From the NCBI GenBank assembly GCA_963753815.1, contig CAVWDU010000003.1, positions 682,001 through 746,000 on the forward strand: 64,000 nt of DNA. Direction: 5' to 3'. A model generated the notes under the pieces. That model was not told where the DNA came from, searched no databases, and saw only the letters and a list, made by a program, of their open reading frames with translations. Made by a program: the position numbers and the translations under genes. Below are positions 27,813 to 36,911 of this stretch, one piece after another; position 1 is the stretch's first letter, and each line of letters starts with the position of its first letter. The stretch comes from CAVWDU01 sp963753815 (GTDB lineage: Bacteria; Pseudomonadota; Gammaproteobacteria; Pseudomonadales; Halieaceae).

Positions 27813-28629
27813 GCCCCTCGTAGGCGCGGTAGGCGGCGGCGTAATCGATGGCATCCTTATTGTCTATCAGGACACCGCTGGGCAGTTCACCGGACCGCGC
27901 GCTGATCTCCAGCATGGCTCGCCCCAGGTCGATACCGCGTATCACCATGTGGCCCGGCCTCAACAGCTGTTCGGCCAGGTAGACGCCGATGTGCGCGTTC
28001 TCGTCGGTAGGCCGGATCCAGGCGGAGCGGTGACCGAACGTACGTAAACCGGTACCTTCCGCCATTTCTGCCAGGCGACGCTCGGCACGGCCCTTGTCCC
28101 GGGCCCACCGGGCGCTCTCCTCCTCGCCGGCTCCCATGCCGGTGACGTAGTGAAAGGCCATGGGCGCCTCGCGACGCGCGGCCAGCCAGGCTTCGACGAA
28201 GGCGACCGGAAAGTCTTCGTGAATGCGCCGGTAAAGATCCGGGTCCATACCGATGGAGGTCGTACCCAGCCCCCACATCACCGTATTGACCTCGCCCAGT
28301 ATTCCAGCCATGTCGGCGTAATCAGTGAAATCTTCATGCATGATCACCTGCACCCGTCCGGACGCCTGCCCTGCTTCAAGTCGCGGCGACAGACGGCGCG
28401 TCACCGCGTACACGGTCTCTACCTCATCGTCGAGCATGGCCGCCTTCAGCAGACCGTCACCCACGGAGCCGGTCGCGCCAAACACCATAACCACGCGGTT
28501 GGCCGCGGGGTCCCGGTAGGCATCGGGGTCGGGCGCATGTTTGCCGAGCGTGGCGGCGCCCCACAGGTTGAGGCCGATAATCAACGCGACGAGAATGCCT
28601 GCCAGGGCCATGAGTATTTTCATTATCAT
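27808..28629 (-). CDS. Membrane-anchored NAD(P)-binding Rossmann protein
   Basis: A 273-residue protein with one N-terminal membrane helix (ILMALAGILVALIIGLNLWG) and an NmrA/atypical-SDR Rossmann domain (VVMVFGATGSVGDGLLKAAM for the dinucleotide; VTGMGAGEEESARWARDKGR near the usual YxxxK position). AGGAAACCCAAG precedes the ATG at 28629; a second ATG two codons on is equally well spaced. The stop lies inside a 22-bp tandem repeat. It could be an epimerase or reductase working at the membrane, but the substrate is not evident. Its neighbour upstream is an amidohydrolase on the same strand, 94 bases away. Confidence 0.75.
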   Translation of the reverse strand: MIMKILMALAGILVALIIGLNLWGAATLGKHAPDPDAYRDPAANRVVMVFGATGSVGDGLLKAAMLDDEVETVYAVTRRLSPRLEAGQASGRVQVIMHEDFTDYADMAGILGEVNTVMWGLGTTSIGMDPDLYRRIHEDFPVAFVEAWLAARREAPMAFHYVTGMGAGEEESARWARDKGRAERRLAEMAEGTGLRTFGHRSAWIRPTDENAHIGVYLAEQLLRPGHMVIRGIDLGRAMLEISARSGELPSGVLIDNKDAIDYAAAYRAYEGL

Positions 28630-28723
28630 CTTGGGTTTCCTGTGTGAAAAGCCGTGCCAGGCGGGCGCTATTTCGTCCCGGAGTGCGCACTTACAGTGCC
28701 GCCCCAGGCGGCTCGCAGCCAGA

Positions 28724-30127
28724 CTAATCCATCCACCAGTGTTCAAGCAGCATGGCAATACCCGCCAGCCAACCGGATGGATGATCAGCGGATTCGATAA
28801 GGGCGTCAATCTCAGGCGCTCCCAGCCACTGCCCGCCCTTGACCACGGCCACGGGTTTTTCGAGGTAGGTGATATCCTCGAGCGGATTCTCATTCGATAC
28901 AACAAGGTCTGCCTGTTTGCCCGGGCTGACAGTGCCATGGCTGTCGCTGTTACCCAGGGCTTTTGCAGCGCCCAGGGTGGCACCGCGCAGAATGGTTGCC
29001 GGCGACACGCCGGCTTGCTGCATCAGCTGCATTTCCCTGTGGGTCGATAAACCGGCTGTCATGAAAAGGGTGCCGGCGTCCGAGCCCACCAGCAGTGGTA
29101 CACCCGCCGCGTCCAGCGCCCGGGTGATGTCCAGCAGAAATGCTCTCTCCCTGACGTTCCATGCGACCTGGGCGGCATCCGCCTCCAGCCAACGCTTCAC
29201 CGACGTCTGCTTGTACAGGTATCGAAAAAAGGGATTGATCTGGCCGATAGGGTTCTCGTCAACGAAATCGGCCTTGTCTTCGCTGAGCCGGGTGAGGTGG
29301 TCAAAGGTCGCCAGGGTCGCTACCAGCGGCACCCCGAGTGCGGCCAGTTTGCCGGCCTCGACGCGCAGCAACTCCTCGTCGAAGGTGAAATCGAGTGGGC
29401 CCTGGAAGATATCTTCCACGTGCTCCAGGCTTTGCGCGCCCCTGAGGGTCTCGAGTGGAAGACCTTCGGCATGAGGCGCATGCTTGGCCACCGGAATGCC
29501 TGCACGTCGAGCCTCGTCGAGCAGTGCCGTCAGCACCTCCCCGGTATGACCGCCGTACACCTTGATCAGGTCGAATCCACGTTGCTGGTACTCCCTGACC
29601 TTGGACCTGGCCTCATCGGCCGAGGCGACGCGGGTGTTAAGCGCGTGACCGTCCAAACCGGCAATGCTCGGGGAGGCGGTGATCAGCGTTGCCCCCAGCC
29701 AGTCGCCCTGAGCCACCCGTTGCCGCCAGCGCAGGTGAGCCGGAAAACCGTTCAGGTTCCGAACGGTGGTCACACCGTAGGCCAGGTTGGTGCTGAGTTC
29801 CTTGATGTCGTGCAGGTGCACATGCATGTCCACGAGACCCGGCGATACAAAAGCGCCGTCCAGGTTGATCTGCCGCACCCCGCCGGGTGGAGACTGCGTC
29901 GACGGATAGACACCGGCGATTCTGCCGTCCTTCAGCCACAGGGCCCTGTCTGTGATGAGGACACCCTGTGCCACATCCACTATGCTCGCGTTGTGGAGGT
30001 ACAACTCGGCGCTGTTGTCTGCCCGGTGTGCGTCCAGGCCCTCACTGCAGCCAACCAGCGCCTGTGCTACCGCGAAGAGTCGCATAATGAGCCAGGACCG
30101 GGCTAAGCAAGTGCTTGAAATTCTCAT
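28724..30127 (-). CDS. Amidohydrolase family lipoprotein (imidazolonepropionase-like)
   Basis: A metal-dependent amidohydrolase of 467 residues. The N-terminus carries a lipobox-like ALVGC after a short hydrophobic run, suggesting outer-membrane anchoring in the periplasm. TIM-barrel landmarks are VDMHVHLHD (HxH), IKVYGGHTGE (a likely metal-bridging Lys), AKHAPHAEG and SLEHVED (His ligands), and LVGSDAGTL (catalytic Asp). The flanking beta-sandwich strands are present (IVDVAQGVLITDRALWLKDG; GTVSPGKQADLVVSNENPLE). Substrate classes in this subfamily include dipeptides and lactams. Start may be ATG at 30127 or 30085; the lipobox works with both. Two other secreted amidohydrolases occur in this window. 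Confidence 0.85.
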   Translation of the reverse strand: MRISSTCLARSWLIMRLFAVAQALVGCSEGLDAHRADNSAELYLHNASIVDVAQGVLITDRALWLKDGRIAGVYPSTQSPPGGVRQINLDGAFVSPGLVDMHVHLHDIKELSTNLAYGVTTVRNLNGFPAHLRWRQRVAQGDWLGATLITASPSIAGLDGHALNTRVASADEARSKVREYQQRGFDLIKVYGGHTGEVLTALLDEARRAGIPVAKHAPHAEGLPLETLRGAQSLEHVEDIFQGPLDFTFDEELLRVEAGKLAALGVPLVATLATFDHLTRLSEDKADFVDENPIGQINPFFRYLYKQTSVKRWLEADAAQVAWNVRERAFLLDITRALDAAGVPLLVGSDAGTLFMTAGLSTHREMQLMQQAGVSPATILRGATLGAAKALGNSDSHGTVSPGKQADLVVSNENPLEDITYLEKPVAVVKGGQWLGAPEIDALIESADHPSGWLAGIAMLLEHWWMD

Positions 30128-30160
30128 GGATTCACCATCGTTGCCTTCAGGAAGTGGTGG

Positions 30161-30240
30161 AGTTCCGGGGACAGAGTTCCGGGGACAGTTTACTTAGTTC
30201 AGCTCCGGAGTTCCGGGGACAGTTTACTTAGTTCAGCTCA
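30161..30240. repeat. REP-like repeats, left flank of the RAYT gene
   Basis: One partial and two full copies of AGTTCCGGGGACAGTTTACT followed by TAGTTCAGCTC (partial at 30161-30174; full at 30175-30205 and 30209-30240). The same unit occurs inverted to the right of the transposase, so the gene sits inside its own repeat family. Confidence 0.9.
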
Positions 30241-30285
30241 GCACATAGGCTGAAGCCGTCAAGGAAGACAAAGAGGCTCTCGGTC

Positions 30286-30978
30286 ATGGCACGGATGCCT
30301 AGATTGGTGGTTCCAGGATACCCGCACCACGTGACACAGCGCGGTAACCGCCGCATGAAGACTTTCTTCTGCGATGATGACTATCGCGCTTATCTTGCGC
30401 TGGTGGCAGATGCAAAGGCCGACGCATGCGTGTCTGTATGGGCATACTGCCTGATGCCAAATCACGTGCATCTTGTTGTGGTGCCAGAGCAGGAAGATAG
30501 CCTGGCTCGTCTCTTTCGCTACGTCCATCGCCGGTACTCCCGACGTATCAACTTCAGGGAGAAGTGGCGTGGGCACCTGTGGCAGGAACGTTTTCACTCC
30601 TTCGTGATGGATGAGCCATATCTCATGGCCACCGTTCGTTACACCGAGCTTAACCCGGTAAGAGCCGGACTGTGCGCGACGCCGGGGGACTGGCCTTGGT
30701 CCAGCGCCCGCGCACATCTTGGGGTGTGGGACGATGCGGTAGTTTCCGTTCGGCCTATGCTGGAGCGAGTCGCCGACTGGCGACTCTACTTGTCTGGAAG
30801 TAGCAGCGCGGTTGGCGTGAAAGACATCAGGCGCTGCGCCAGCACTGGCAGGCCTGGGGGGGATACCGCATTCATTGCTCATCTGGAAGCGCTAACAGGG
30901 CGCCAACTCAAGAAGCAGAAACCTGGTCCAAAACCGGGGACCAAGTCAACTATACCCGAGCTCTATGGAGTTAAGTAA
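30286..30978 (+). CDS. REP-associated tyrosine transposase (RAYT, IS200/IS605-related Y1 family)
   Basis: A 230-residue single-strand transposase. Typical blocks are RLVVPGYPHHVTQRGNRR, YCLMPNHVHLVVVP (the HUH histidine pair), RHLWQ-type GHLWQERFHS, and the conserved YTELNPVRAGL. The catalytic tyrosine lies in or near the VRYTELNPVR segment by family analogy. RAYTs are domesticated or semi-domesticated relatives of IS200 transposases that mobilise REP palindromes, usually one gene per genome region. The gene appears intact. Flanking repeats are present on both sides and inverted relative to one another, which fits a complete REPtron. Confidence 0.93.
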   Translation: MARMPRLVVPGYPHHVTQRGNRRMKTFFCDDDYRAYLALVADAKADACVSVWAYCLMPNHVHLVVVPEQEDSLARLFRYVHRRYSRRINFREKWRGHLWQERFHSFVMDEPYLMATVRYTELNPVRAGLCATPGDWPWSSARAHLGVWDDAVVSVRPMLERVADWRLYLSGSSSAVGVKDIRRCASTGRPGGDTAFIAHLEALTGRQLKKQKPGPKPGTKSTIPELYGVK

Positions 30979-31058
30979 ACTGTCCCCGGAAGAGTCAGAG
31001 TTAAGTAAACTGTCCCCGGAATAGCCGAGCTCTATGGAGTTAAGTAAACTGTCCCCGA
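30958..31058. repeat. REP-like repeats, right flank of the RAYT gene
   Basis: Three copies, inverted relative to the left flank, of GAGTTAAGTAAACTGTCCCC (in 30958-30990, 30998-31020 and 31027-31058); the first and third are preceded by GAGCTCTATG. The first copy overlaps the last codons of the transposase. A downstream promoter for the Usp gene must lie within or right after this block. Confidence 0.9.
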
Positions 31059-31100
31059 ATACGAATAGCAACAGTATTCATTCATGAGGAAGTATCGCCC

Positions 31101-31535
31101 ATGTCAATCTCCAACCCCGATTCCGTTCTGGTTCCGGTCGACTTCTCCGCCGCGTCGTTTGCCGCTGTGCAGACCGCACTGGAATTCGTTGACTCTCCCG
31201 AAAAAGTGCATGTTTTGTTTGTCTTGCCAGCGCGCCAGTCGGAGGCGGATTTTATCCGGGAAGCCATGAGCAACGTCGGCGGATTGGACCGCGCCCGCGC
31301 CGAGCTTGCCGGGAAATTGCAGGAGCTGGGATACGCACAGGTGCACGTATCAATCGAAGAGGGCTCCCCCGCTGACGTCATCAGCCAGAAAGCCGGTGAA
31401 CTCGACGCAGACCTGATTATCATACCCTCGCACAGCCGTTCAGGCCTGCCGCGGCTCTTTCTCGGGTCTGTCGCAGGCCAGGTGTTGCGCTCGGCGCCAT
31501 GCCCGGTCCTGGTCCTGCGACGTGAAGAAACCTGA
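31101..31535 (+). CDS. Universal stress protein, UspA family
   Basis: A 144-residue single-domain Usp: N-terminal strand VLVPVDFSAAS, helix FAAVQTALEFV, strand VHVLFVLP, and the C-terminal nucleotide-binding region IIIPSHSRSGLPRLFLGSVA followed by LRSAPCPVLVLR. The G-x2-G-x9-G(S) spacing typical of ATP-binding Usps is only partly kept (SGLPRLFLGSV), so ATP binding is likely but not certain. The start follows GAGGAAG. The stop codon overlaps the GTG start of nagA by 14 bases, which implies co-expression of a stress protein with amino-sugar catabolism. Confidence 0.9.
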   Translation: MSISNPDSVLVPVDFSAASFAAVQTALEFVDSPEKVHVLFVLPARQSEADFIREAMSNVGGLDRARAELAGKLQELGYAQVHVSIEEGSPADVISQKAGELDADLIIIPSHSRSGLPRLFLGSVAGQVLRSAPCPVLVLRREET

Positions 31536-32715
31536 TTTTTCTGCTTCCGACATAAGCCAGGCACTCCTGGCCGAGCGTCTGTTCGACGGCGAACACTGGC
31601 ATCGTGACACCTGTGTGCTACTGGAGGGCGGGCGTATCAGCGCGGTCGTGCCCGGTTCCGACCTGCCAGACGCGCCGCCCTACCCGCTCATGGCCTGCAA
31701 GACACTCGCCCCGGGCTTTATCGACCTGCAGGTCAACGGCGGCGGCGGCGTCATGTTCAACGCCGAGCCCAGACCCGACACCCTGAAGCGGATGGCCCTC
31801 GGGCACCGACGTGCCGGAACCACAGCGATAGTGCCGACACTCATCAGCGACACTCCCGAGGTGCAGCGCGCCGGCGTGGAAGCGGTAGCGGCTGCCATCA
31901 CAGACGGCAACCCGGGGGTTCTCGGCGTACACATCGAAGGCCCTTTCTTTGCGGCGACCAGGCGCGGCACCCACAAAGCCGAGATGGTCCGCGCGCCGGG
32001 CGCCGGGGATATCAGCTGGCTCGAGTCCCTCCACGGCTTCCCGGTGATGCTCACGCTGGCGCCCGAGCAGCTGCAAAAGGGCTTGCTCAAACAGCTCGCG
32101 GCAGCGGGCATCACGGTCTGCGCAGGTCACACCGATGCCACCTATGAGCAGATCCAGGAAGCGATAAAAGATGGTCTGAGGGGCTTTACCCATCTCTTCA
32201 ATGCCATGAGCCCGATGACGGCGCGGGCGCCGGGTGTGGTGGGCGCCGCCCTGGAGGACTCCTCCACATGGGCCGGCATCATCGCCGACGGCCACCACGT
32301 GCATCCCGCCACCTTTCGGCTCGCCTGGCGTACCAAGGCACGCGGAAAGCTCTTCCTGGTCAGCGATGCCATGGCCACCGTGGGCAGCGACGACAACAGT
32401 TTCGAACTCTACGGCGAGCGGATCACCATTTGCGACGGCAAGCTCATTAATGCCGAGGGCGTGCTCGCCGGCAGTGCGATTGGCCTGATAGACGCCGTCC
32501 GCACCACACACGAGGATGTCGGGCTGCCGCTGGACGAATGCCTGCGGATGGCCGCTCTGTACCCGGCGGAATTCCTTGGCGTAGACGACCACCTTGGCCG
32601 GATCCGCACCGGTTACCGCGCCGACCTCGTGCATTTCGATCGGCATTTCACGGTGCTCGATACCTGGGTCGCCGGTGCGCACAGGCAGCATGCAACCGAT
32701 GGGCGCGAATGCTAG
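31522..32715 (+). CDS. nagA: N-acetylglucosamine-6-phosphate deacetylase
   Basis: A 397-residue cytosolic amidohydrolase that removes acetate from GlcNAc-6-phosphate in chitin and peptidoglycan recycling. Motifs: LAPGFIDLQVNGGGGV (the QxN form of the first metal motif, as in single-metal enterobacterial enzymes), GVHIEGPFF (metal-binding Glu), CAGHTDA and THLFNAM (His ligands), and LVSDAMATVG (catalytic Asp). Translation probably begins at a GTG inside the end of the Usp gene; other starts further in would cut the first beta-sandwich strand. No nagB, nagE or chitinase gene accompanies it in the window. Confidence 0.93.
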   Translation: MKKPDFSASDISQALLAERLFDGEHWHRDTCVLLEGGRISAVVPGSDLPDAPPYPLMACKTLAPGFIDLQVNGGGGVMFNAEPRPDTLKRMALGHRRAGTTAIVPTLISDTPEVQRAGVEAVAAAITDGNPGVLGVHIEGPFFAATRRGTHKAEMVRAPGAGDISWLESLHGFPVMLTLAPEQLQKGLLKQLAAAGITVCAGHTDATYEQIQEAIKDGLRGFTHLFNAMSPMTARAPGVVGAALEDSSTWAGIIADGHHVHPATFRLAWRTKARGKLFLVSDAMATVGSDDNSFELYGERITICDGKLINAEGVLAGSAIGLIDAVRTTHEDVGLPLDECLRMAALYPAEFLGVDDHLGRIRTGYRADLVHFDRHFTVLDTWVAGAHRQHATDGREC

Positions 32716-32758
32716 AGTTCCATCCCGACAGGTAAGAGAAACCGCCAGGACTAGCGCA

Positions 32759-34444
32759 ATGACGACAGACACCAGCAACGTGAGCCTGGACCACCTGGCC
32801 GTCACCCACGAGGTCTTCAACCAGTCGGTGCCGCTGGAGGGATACAACTGTTACCTGGGCGACACCGCCCTGCGCGAACTGGTCGCGCACCACGGCGCCG
32901 CCTGGGCCGAGGATGACCTCATACGCCACGGCGACCGCTGTGGCGGCGCGCAGGTTGTCGAATGGGGCTTCCTGGCCAACGAATACAAGCCCCGGTTCAT
33001 GACCCACGACCGCCAGGGACATCGGGTTGACCTCACGCGATACCACGACGCCTACCACCAGCTGATGAAACTCGGCCTGGAAGCCGGCCTGCACAGCGCA
33101 CCCTGGACCGACCCGGGCCCCGGGGCACACGTAGCCCGCGCCGCAAAGTACTATCTGCAGGCGCAGGTCGAGGCCGGCCACGGCTGCCCGCTGACCATGA
33201 CCTTTGCCTCGGTGCCCAGCCTGCGCCTGACGCCGGCGATCAGTGACCAGTGGCTGCCGAAGGTGCTCAATCGCGGCTATGACCCGCGTAACCTGCCGCA
33301 CACCGAAAAACAGTCGCTGACCATCGGTATGGGAATGACCGAAAAACAGGGCGGCTCAGACGTACGCGCCAATACCACCAGAGCGCGTCCCATCGGCGCG
33401 GCCGGCCCCGGCGAACTCTACGAATTAGTCGGCCACAAGTGGTTCACCTCCGCCCCGATGTGCGACGCCTTCCTGGTACTCGCCCAGGCGGAAGACGGCC
33501 TGAGCTGTTTCCTCGTACCGCGATGGCGGGACGACGGCAGCAAAAACCCGATTCAGGTACAGCGGTTGAAAGACAAGATGGGTAACGTCTCCAATGCCTC
33601 CTCCGAGATCGAGCTGCGCGGCGCGCGGGGCTGGCTGATCGGCGAGGAGGGCCGCGGTGTGCCCGCCATTATCCAGATGGTGGCGATGACCCGGTTCGAC
33701 TGCATGATCGGCTCATCCGCCGCCCAGCGCCAGGCGGTTGCCCAGGCTGTGAGTCACGCATCGGGCCGCGCCGCCTTCGGCAAGACACTCATCGACCAGC
33801 CGTTGATGCGCAACGTGCTGGCAGATCTCCAACTCGAGGTGGAAGGATCACTGGCATTGACTCTGCGCATGGGCGAGGCACTGGATCGCAGCCTCTCGCC
33901 CGCCGGGGATTCTCATGAAGAGCTGATGCTGCGACTGGGGCTGCCCACCGGCAAGTACTGGATCTGCAAGCGGACGCCGTTTCATGTATATGAGGCCATG
34001 GAATGCATGGGCGGCAACGCGGTCACCGAAGATTTCATCATGGCGCGCCTGTATCGCGATGCGCCTATCAACGCGATCTGGGAAGGTTCCGGCAACGTGC
34101 AGGCCCTCGACATGCTGCGGGCGGTCAATCGCGAGCGCGAGGTGCTGGACGCCTGGTTCGACGAACTCAATAAGACCCGGGGCGCCGAACCCGTGCTCGA
34201 CCGGGCTGTCGACAGCCTGAAGCGTGAGTTCGAAGACACAGAGCAGCTCGAGTACCGCGCACGGCGCATCGTCGACCAATTGGCACTGACCCTGCAAGCC
34301 AGCCTGCTGCTGCGTCGCGGCAATGAACGTGTCGCCGAGGCTTTTATCGCCTCACGCCTGGGTGAGACCGGGCAACGCAACTACGGCACGTTGACCCCGG
34401 GTGCGGACGTCGACACACTGCTCCAACGGGCAATGCCGGTTTAG
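32759..34444 (+). CDS. Acyl-CoA dehydrogenase, AidB-like
   Basis: A 561-residue flavoprotein of the AidB branch. The N-terminal region typical of AidB (THEVFNQSVPLEGYNCYLGD) is followed by the dehydrogenase core with GMGMTEKQGGSDVRANTT, LVGHKWFTSAPMCDAFLVLA, RLKDKMGNVSNASSEIEL, and the FAD-binding C-terminal helices (MECMGGNAVTEDFIMARLYR, DAPINAIWEGSGNV). In E. coli AidB is made during alkylation stress and binds DNA; dehydrogenase activity is low. This gene is not near ada or alkB. The ATG at 32759 has AGGA ten bases before; longer frames start inside nagA. Conserved Arg/Glu catalytic choice was not resolved. Confidence 0.9.
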   Translation: MTTDTSNVSLDHLAVTHEVFNQSVPLEGYNCYLGDTALRELVAHHGAAWAEDDLIRHGDRCGGAQVVEWGFLANEYKPRFMTHDRQGHRVDLTRYHDAYHQLMKLGLEAGLHSAPWTDPGPGAHVARAAKYYLQAQVEAGHGCPLTMTFASVPSLRLTPAISDQWLPKVLNRGYDPRNLPHTEKQSLTIGMGMTEKQGGSDVRANTTRARPIGAAGPGELYELVGHKWFTSAPMCDAFLVLAQAEDGLSCFLVPRWRDDGSKNPIQVQRLKDKMGNVSNASSEIELRGARGWLIGEEGRGVPAIIQMVAMTRFDCMIGSSAAQRQAVAQAVSHASGRAAFGKTLIDQPLMRNVLADLQLEVEGSLALTLRMGEALDRSLSPAGDSHEELMLRLGLPTGKYWICKRTPFHVYEAMECMGGNAVTEDFIMARLYRDAPINAIWEGSGNVQALDMLRAVNREREVLDAWFDELNKTRGAEPVLDRAVDSLKREFEDTEQLEYRARRIVDQLALTLQASLLLRRGNERVAEAFIASRLGETGQRNYGTLTPGADVDTLLQRAMPV

Positions 34445-34470
34445 CGCCGGACGCGGCGCCGACGATCACC

Positions 34471-34830
34471 ATGCTCATGAATCGTGACAGCTTCGACGCG
34501 CTGGTAGCCGAGGTGCTCGACGACCTGCCAGGCTGGGTGCACGAAGCGTTCGACAACATCAGCGTGTTGATCGAGGACGAGCCGGGGGCGGAACAGGGGC
34601 CGGAAATGCAGGGACTGCTGGGCCTGTACGTGGGGACCCCGCTGCCGGAGCGCGGCATGGACTACGCGGGCGCACTCCCGGATGTCATCTATATCTATCG
34701 TTGCCCCCACCTAGAGCTGGGCCTCCCGGAACCGGCGATGCGGGAAGAGATCGCCAGGACCGTGCTGCACGAGATCGCGCACTACTTCGGGCTGGATGAC
34801 GATTATCTCGAGCGGGAGGGGTGGGGCTAG
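34471..34830 (+). CDS. Metallopeptidase family protein (minimal zincin)
   Basis: A 119-residue protein of the short zincin family once called DUF1025-like. It has an acidic N-terminal helical part (FDALVAEVLDDLPGWVHEAFD), the DVIYIYRCPHLE strand and a C-terminal zinc-binding HEIAHYFGLDDDYL (HExxH plus downstream acidic residues). The fold is a minimal gluzincin/metzincin core; targets are unknown. Start at ATG 34471 (MLMNRD) or the next ATG six bases later. It lies 27 bases after the AidB-like gene and may be cotranscribed. Confidence 0.88.
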   Translation: MLMNRDSFDALVAEVLDDLPGWVHEAFDNISVLIEDEPGAEQGPEMQGLLGLYVGTPLPERGMDYAGALPDVIYIYRCPHLELGLPEPAMREEIARTVLHEIAHYFGLDDDYLEREGWG

Positions 34831-35084
34831 CGCTTCACCATACAAGTTCCTGCGGCCGTTGCGACAGCTCTAGACTCGGTCAGAAATTCCCGACTGAGCA
34901 TGATTGCCGACCGGGGGTTCCAAACATCGGTGCGCTGTGAATGCCTTTGGCAAAGCGTTCCCGACTACTGCAACCATCGGCGGGATAAACCGTACCGCCC
35001 AAAGTGTATTGCCGCTGTGCACTTTTCGAAGCCGCATAAGCCTGAATCGTGACGCAACACCGTTTCGAGGTTTGCACGGTCACT

Positions 35085-36704
35085 CTAGTCAGTGAATCGG
35101 ATATTAAACAACTGCCGCTTTTGATAGGTTTCTTCGCCATCGGTGCTACGCAGTGACGTCAACACGGCCATCGTCTTGAAAATATCCGCGTAGCAGACTG
35201 TGTGCTCGAAATCCGTGCCTTTGAGCGTGCTCTCCCATACATAACAGCGCATGGGATGGACCTGGCCAGCCAGAGCGAATTCGTCGTTGTACGAAGTGAC
35301 ACCCTCCCTGGGTCTCGCATTATCCCAGCGAAGGGTATTCCACATTAGCTTCGCTTCAGATGTATGAACCGTTTGTCCGCGGCTATCACTTTTCTCGATG
35401 TTGACGTTTACCCCGTCATCATCCTGATCCCCAAACAAGTATTTCATTCGGTATGCGCCGTCTAGCTCCGTCACGTCATAGCTGGCTTCGCTAATCCGTG
35501 ACGTTGCTTCCCTGATTTCCCGCGTCAAATAAGGCGAGGGGACCTCCTCCGCCTTACTGTCGAGGAAGGCGATTGCCTTGTCGTAATTGAGTCGCGAGCT
35601 ATCCAGTGCTTCCTTCCATTCATCCGCGTGGTGTTTCCAGTGCTCGTCGGTCATGCTGGCTAGAACGACGAATGCCACGTCATCAACAACCTCCAGCTTT
35701 ACCGCGTTATAAAAAGTGAAATCTATCCAGGAGAGGTACCACTGCGGCCTCGTTCGGTAAATGAAGTTCAGCCGCGTGCTCGCATCGAGCTGACGTCGTT
35801 CCACCAACTCGGTAATGGATAACAGGTCCTCGTCTTCGTACACCGCGAGTACATTTTCGAACAACGGCTCCGTGTGCGGAAAAAACCGTGCAACCATACC
35901 GTTATCTTCATAGCGCCAGTCAGAGAGCAGGAAACCCTCGACGAAATCTGGAACTGCTTCCCCTTGCCCGATGAGGGTTTTTCCCATCGGGCCAACGGCC
36001 ACCACCTGTTGACTCGCATACTCGTCAACGAAACCCAATGACCTGGGGTAGTAGAGAGTGAAAGCGCCATTCGTCGGCTCGTAGACCCCCAGGCCCCTCT
36101 CCCTGACCACGGCTTTGTCTTCGCTCTTATCCGGGAGAAGCATCCAGAGGACGATACCAGTTATCACGCCTGTAACGACGCCGAGGATCACTTTGGACAC
36201 GAAGCTTGTGCCCTGCGACTCCGCCACAAATGCCGGCTTGGCAAGCGGACCCTGCTCCGGAGTTGTCGGTGGTGCGGGCTGAAATCTCGGCCGCACTACC
36301 GGTGGCGCGGGCTGGCTGATGCCGTCAAGAAGTCGACGGCGCGCCTCGGCTTCGTCTACACCCGTAAGATCAATTCGTCTCAGCGTACTCAGCAGCGCCG
36401 GCAGTTCCGTGGCTCTCACCACGACGGGGATGGTTTTCCCGTCGCGACCGCCGGGATCCCCCCAGACCGACTGCGCCCATTCCATCGCCGAGTACGCCGC
36501 CTCGACGTAGTCCGGGGACACGACTGCGATGAGCCGATCCGCCCAGGCCAGCCTCTCGTTCATCCACAGGGGGATGTTGTCACCCGCCGATAGCTCCCAG
36601 GTGTGAATGGCGACCTCGTGACCGGCCTCTCTCAGTACCCAGGCGATCCACTCGGCTTTTCCCCGGTCGTTCGCGTTGAAACTTATGAAGAATTTCTGGC
36701 CCAT
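35085..36704 (-). CDS. TIR domain protein with central transmembrane helix and unknown C-terminal domain
   Basis: A 539-residue protein. Residues 1-140 form a TIR domain: KFFISFNANDRGKAEWIAWV, WELSAGDNIPLWMNERLAWA, RLIAVVSPDYVEAAYSAMEW. The glutamate in SAMEW is positioned where NAD-cleaving TIRs have their catalytic Glu. A Pro-rich linker (PAPPVVRPRFQPAPPTTPEQ) leads to one membrane helix (KVILGVVTGVITGIVLWMLL), then about 320 residues of alpha/beta sequence probably outside the cytosol, without recognised family. This layout suits a membrane signalling or stress sensor; it has no adjacent partner. GC content and wording look slightly lower than in the neighbours. Start at 36704 begins the TIR fold exactly; the longer frame adds 45 unrelated residues. 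Confidence 0.85.
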   Translation of the reverse strand: MGQKFFISFNANDRGKAEWIAWVLREAGHEVAIHTWELSAGDNIPLWMNERLAWADRLIAVVSPDYVEAAYSAMEWAQSVWGDPGGRDGKTIPVVVRATELPALLSTLRRIDLTGVDEAEARRRLLDGISQPAPPVVRPRFQPAPPTTPEQGPLAKPAFVAESQGTSFVSKVILGVVTGVITGIVLWMLLPDKSEDKAVVRERGLGVYEPTNGAFTLYYPRSLGFVDEYASQQVVAVGPMGKTLIGQGEAVPDFVEGFLLSDWRYEDNGMVARFFPHTEPLFENVLAVYEDEDLLSITELVERRQLDASTRLNFIYRTRPQWYLSWIDFTFYNAVKLEVVDDVAFVVLASMTDEHWKHHADEWKEALDSSRLNYDKAIAFLDSKAEEVPSPYLTREIREATSRISEASYDVTELDGAYRMKYLFGDQDDDGVNVNIEKSDSRGQTVHTSEAKLMWNTLRWDNARPREGVTSYNDEFALAGQVHPMRCYVWESTLKGTDFEHTVCYADIFKTMAVLTSLRSTDGEETYQKRQLFNIRFTD

Positions 36705-36911
36705 CGTCGCCGCATTTCTTTCATGCCCGACGCATAGTCTACCCTTGCGGCTTTGATACAGCACTACATACCATCGGATGAGAATTCGACGAATAGCACC
36801 GCCGGCGCAGGTAATGACTGCTGGCGCCGATACCGGCAACCCGCAACATTCCTGGACAAGCTACCTCGCCTGGCCCAGCCTGCAACAGCGTCACCGAAAG
36901 AGCAGCGCCAC

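Noticed and set aside
31618..32847. 409-codon reverse-strand ORF over nagA
   Set aside because: Shadow frame; nagA motifs on the plus strand are complete.
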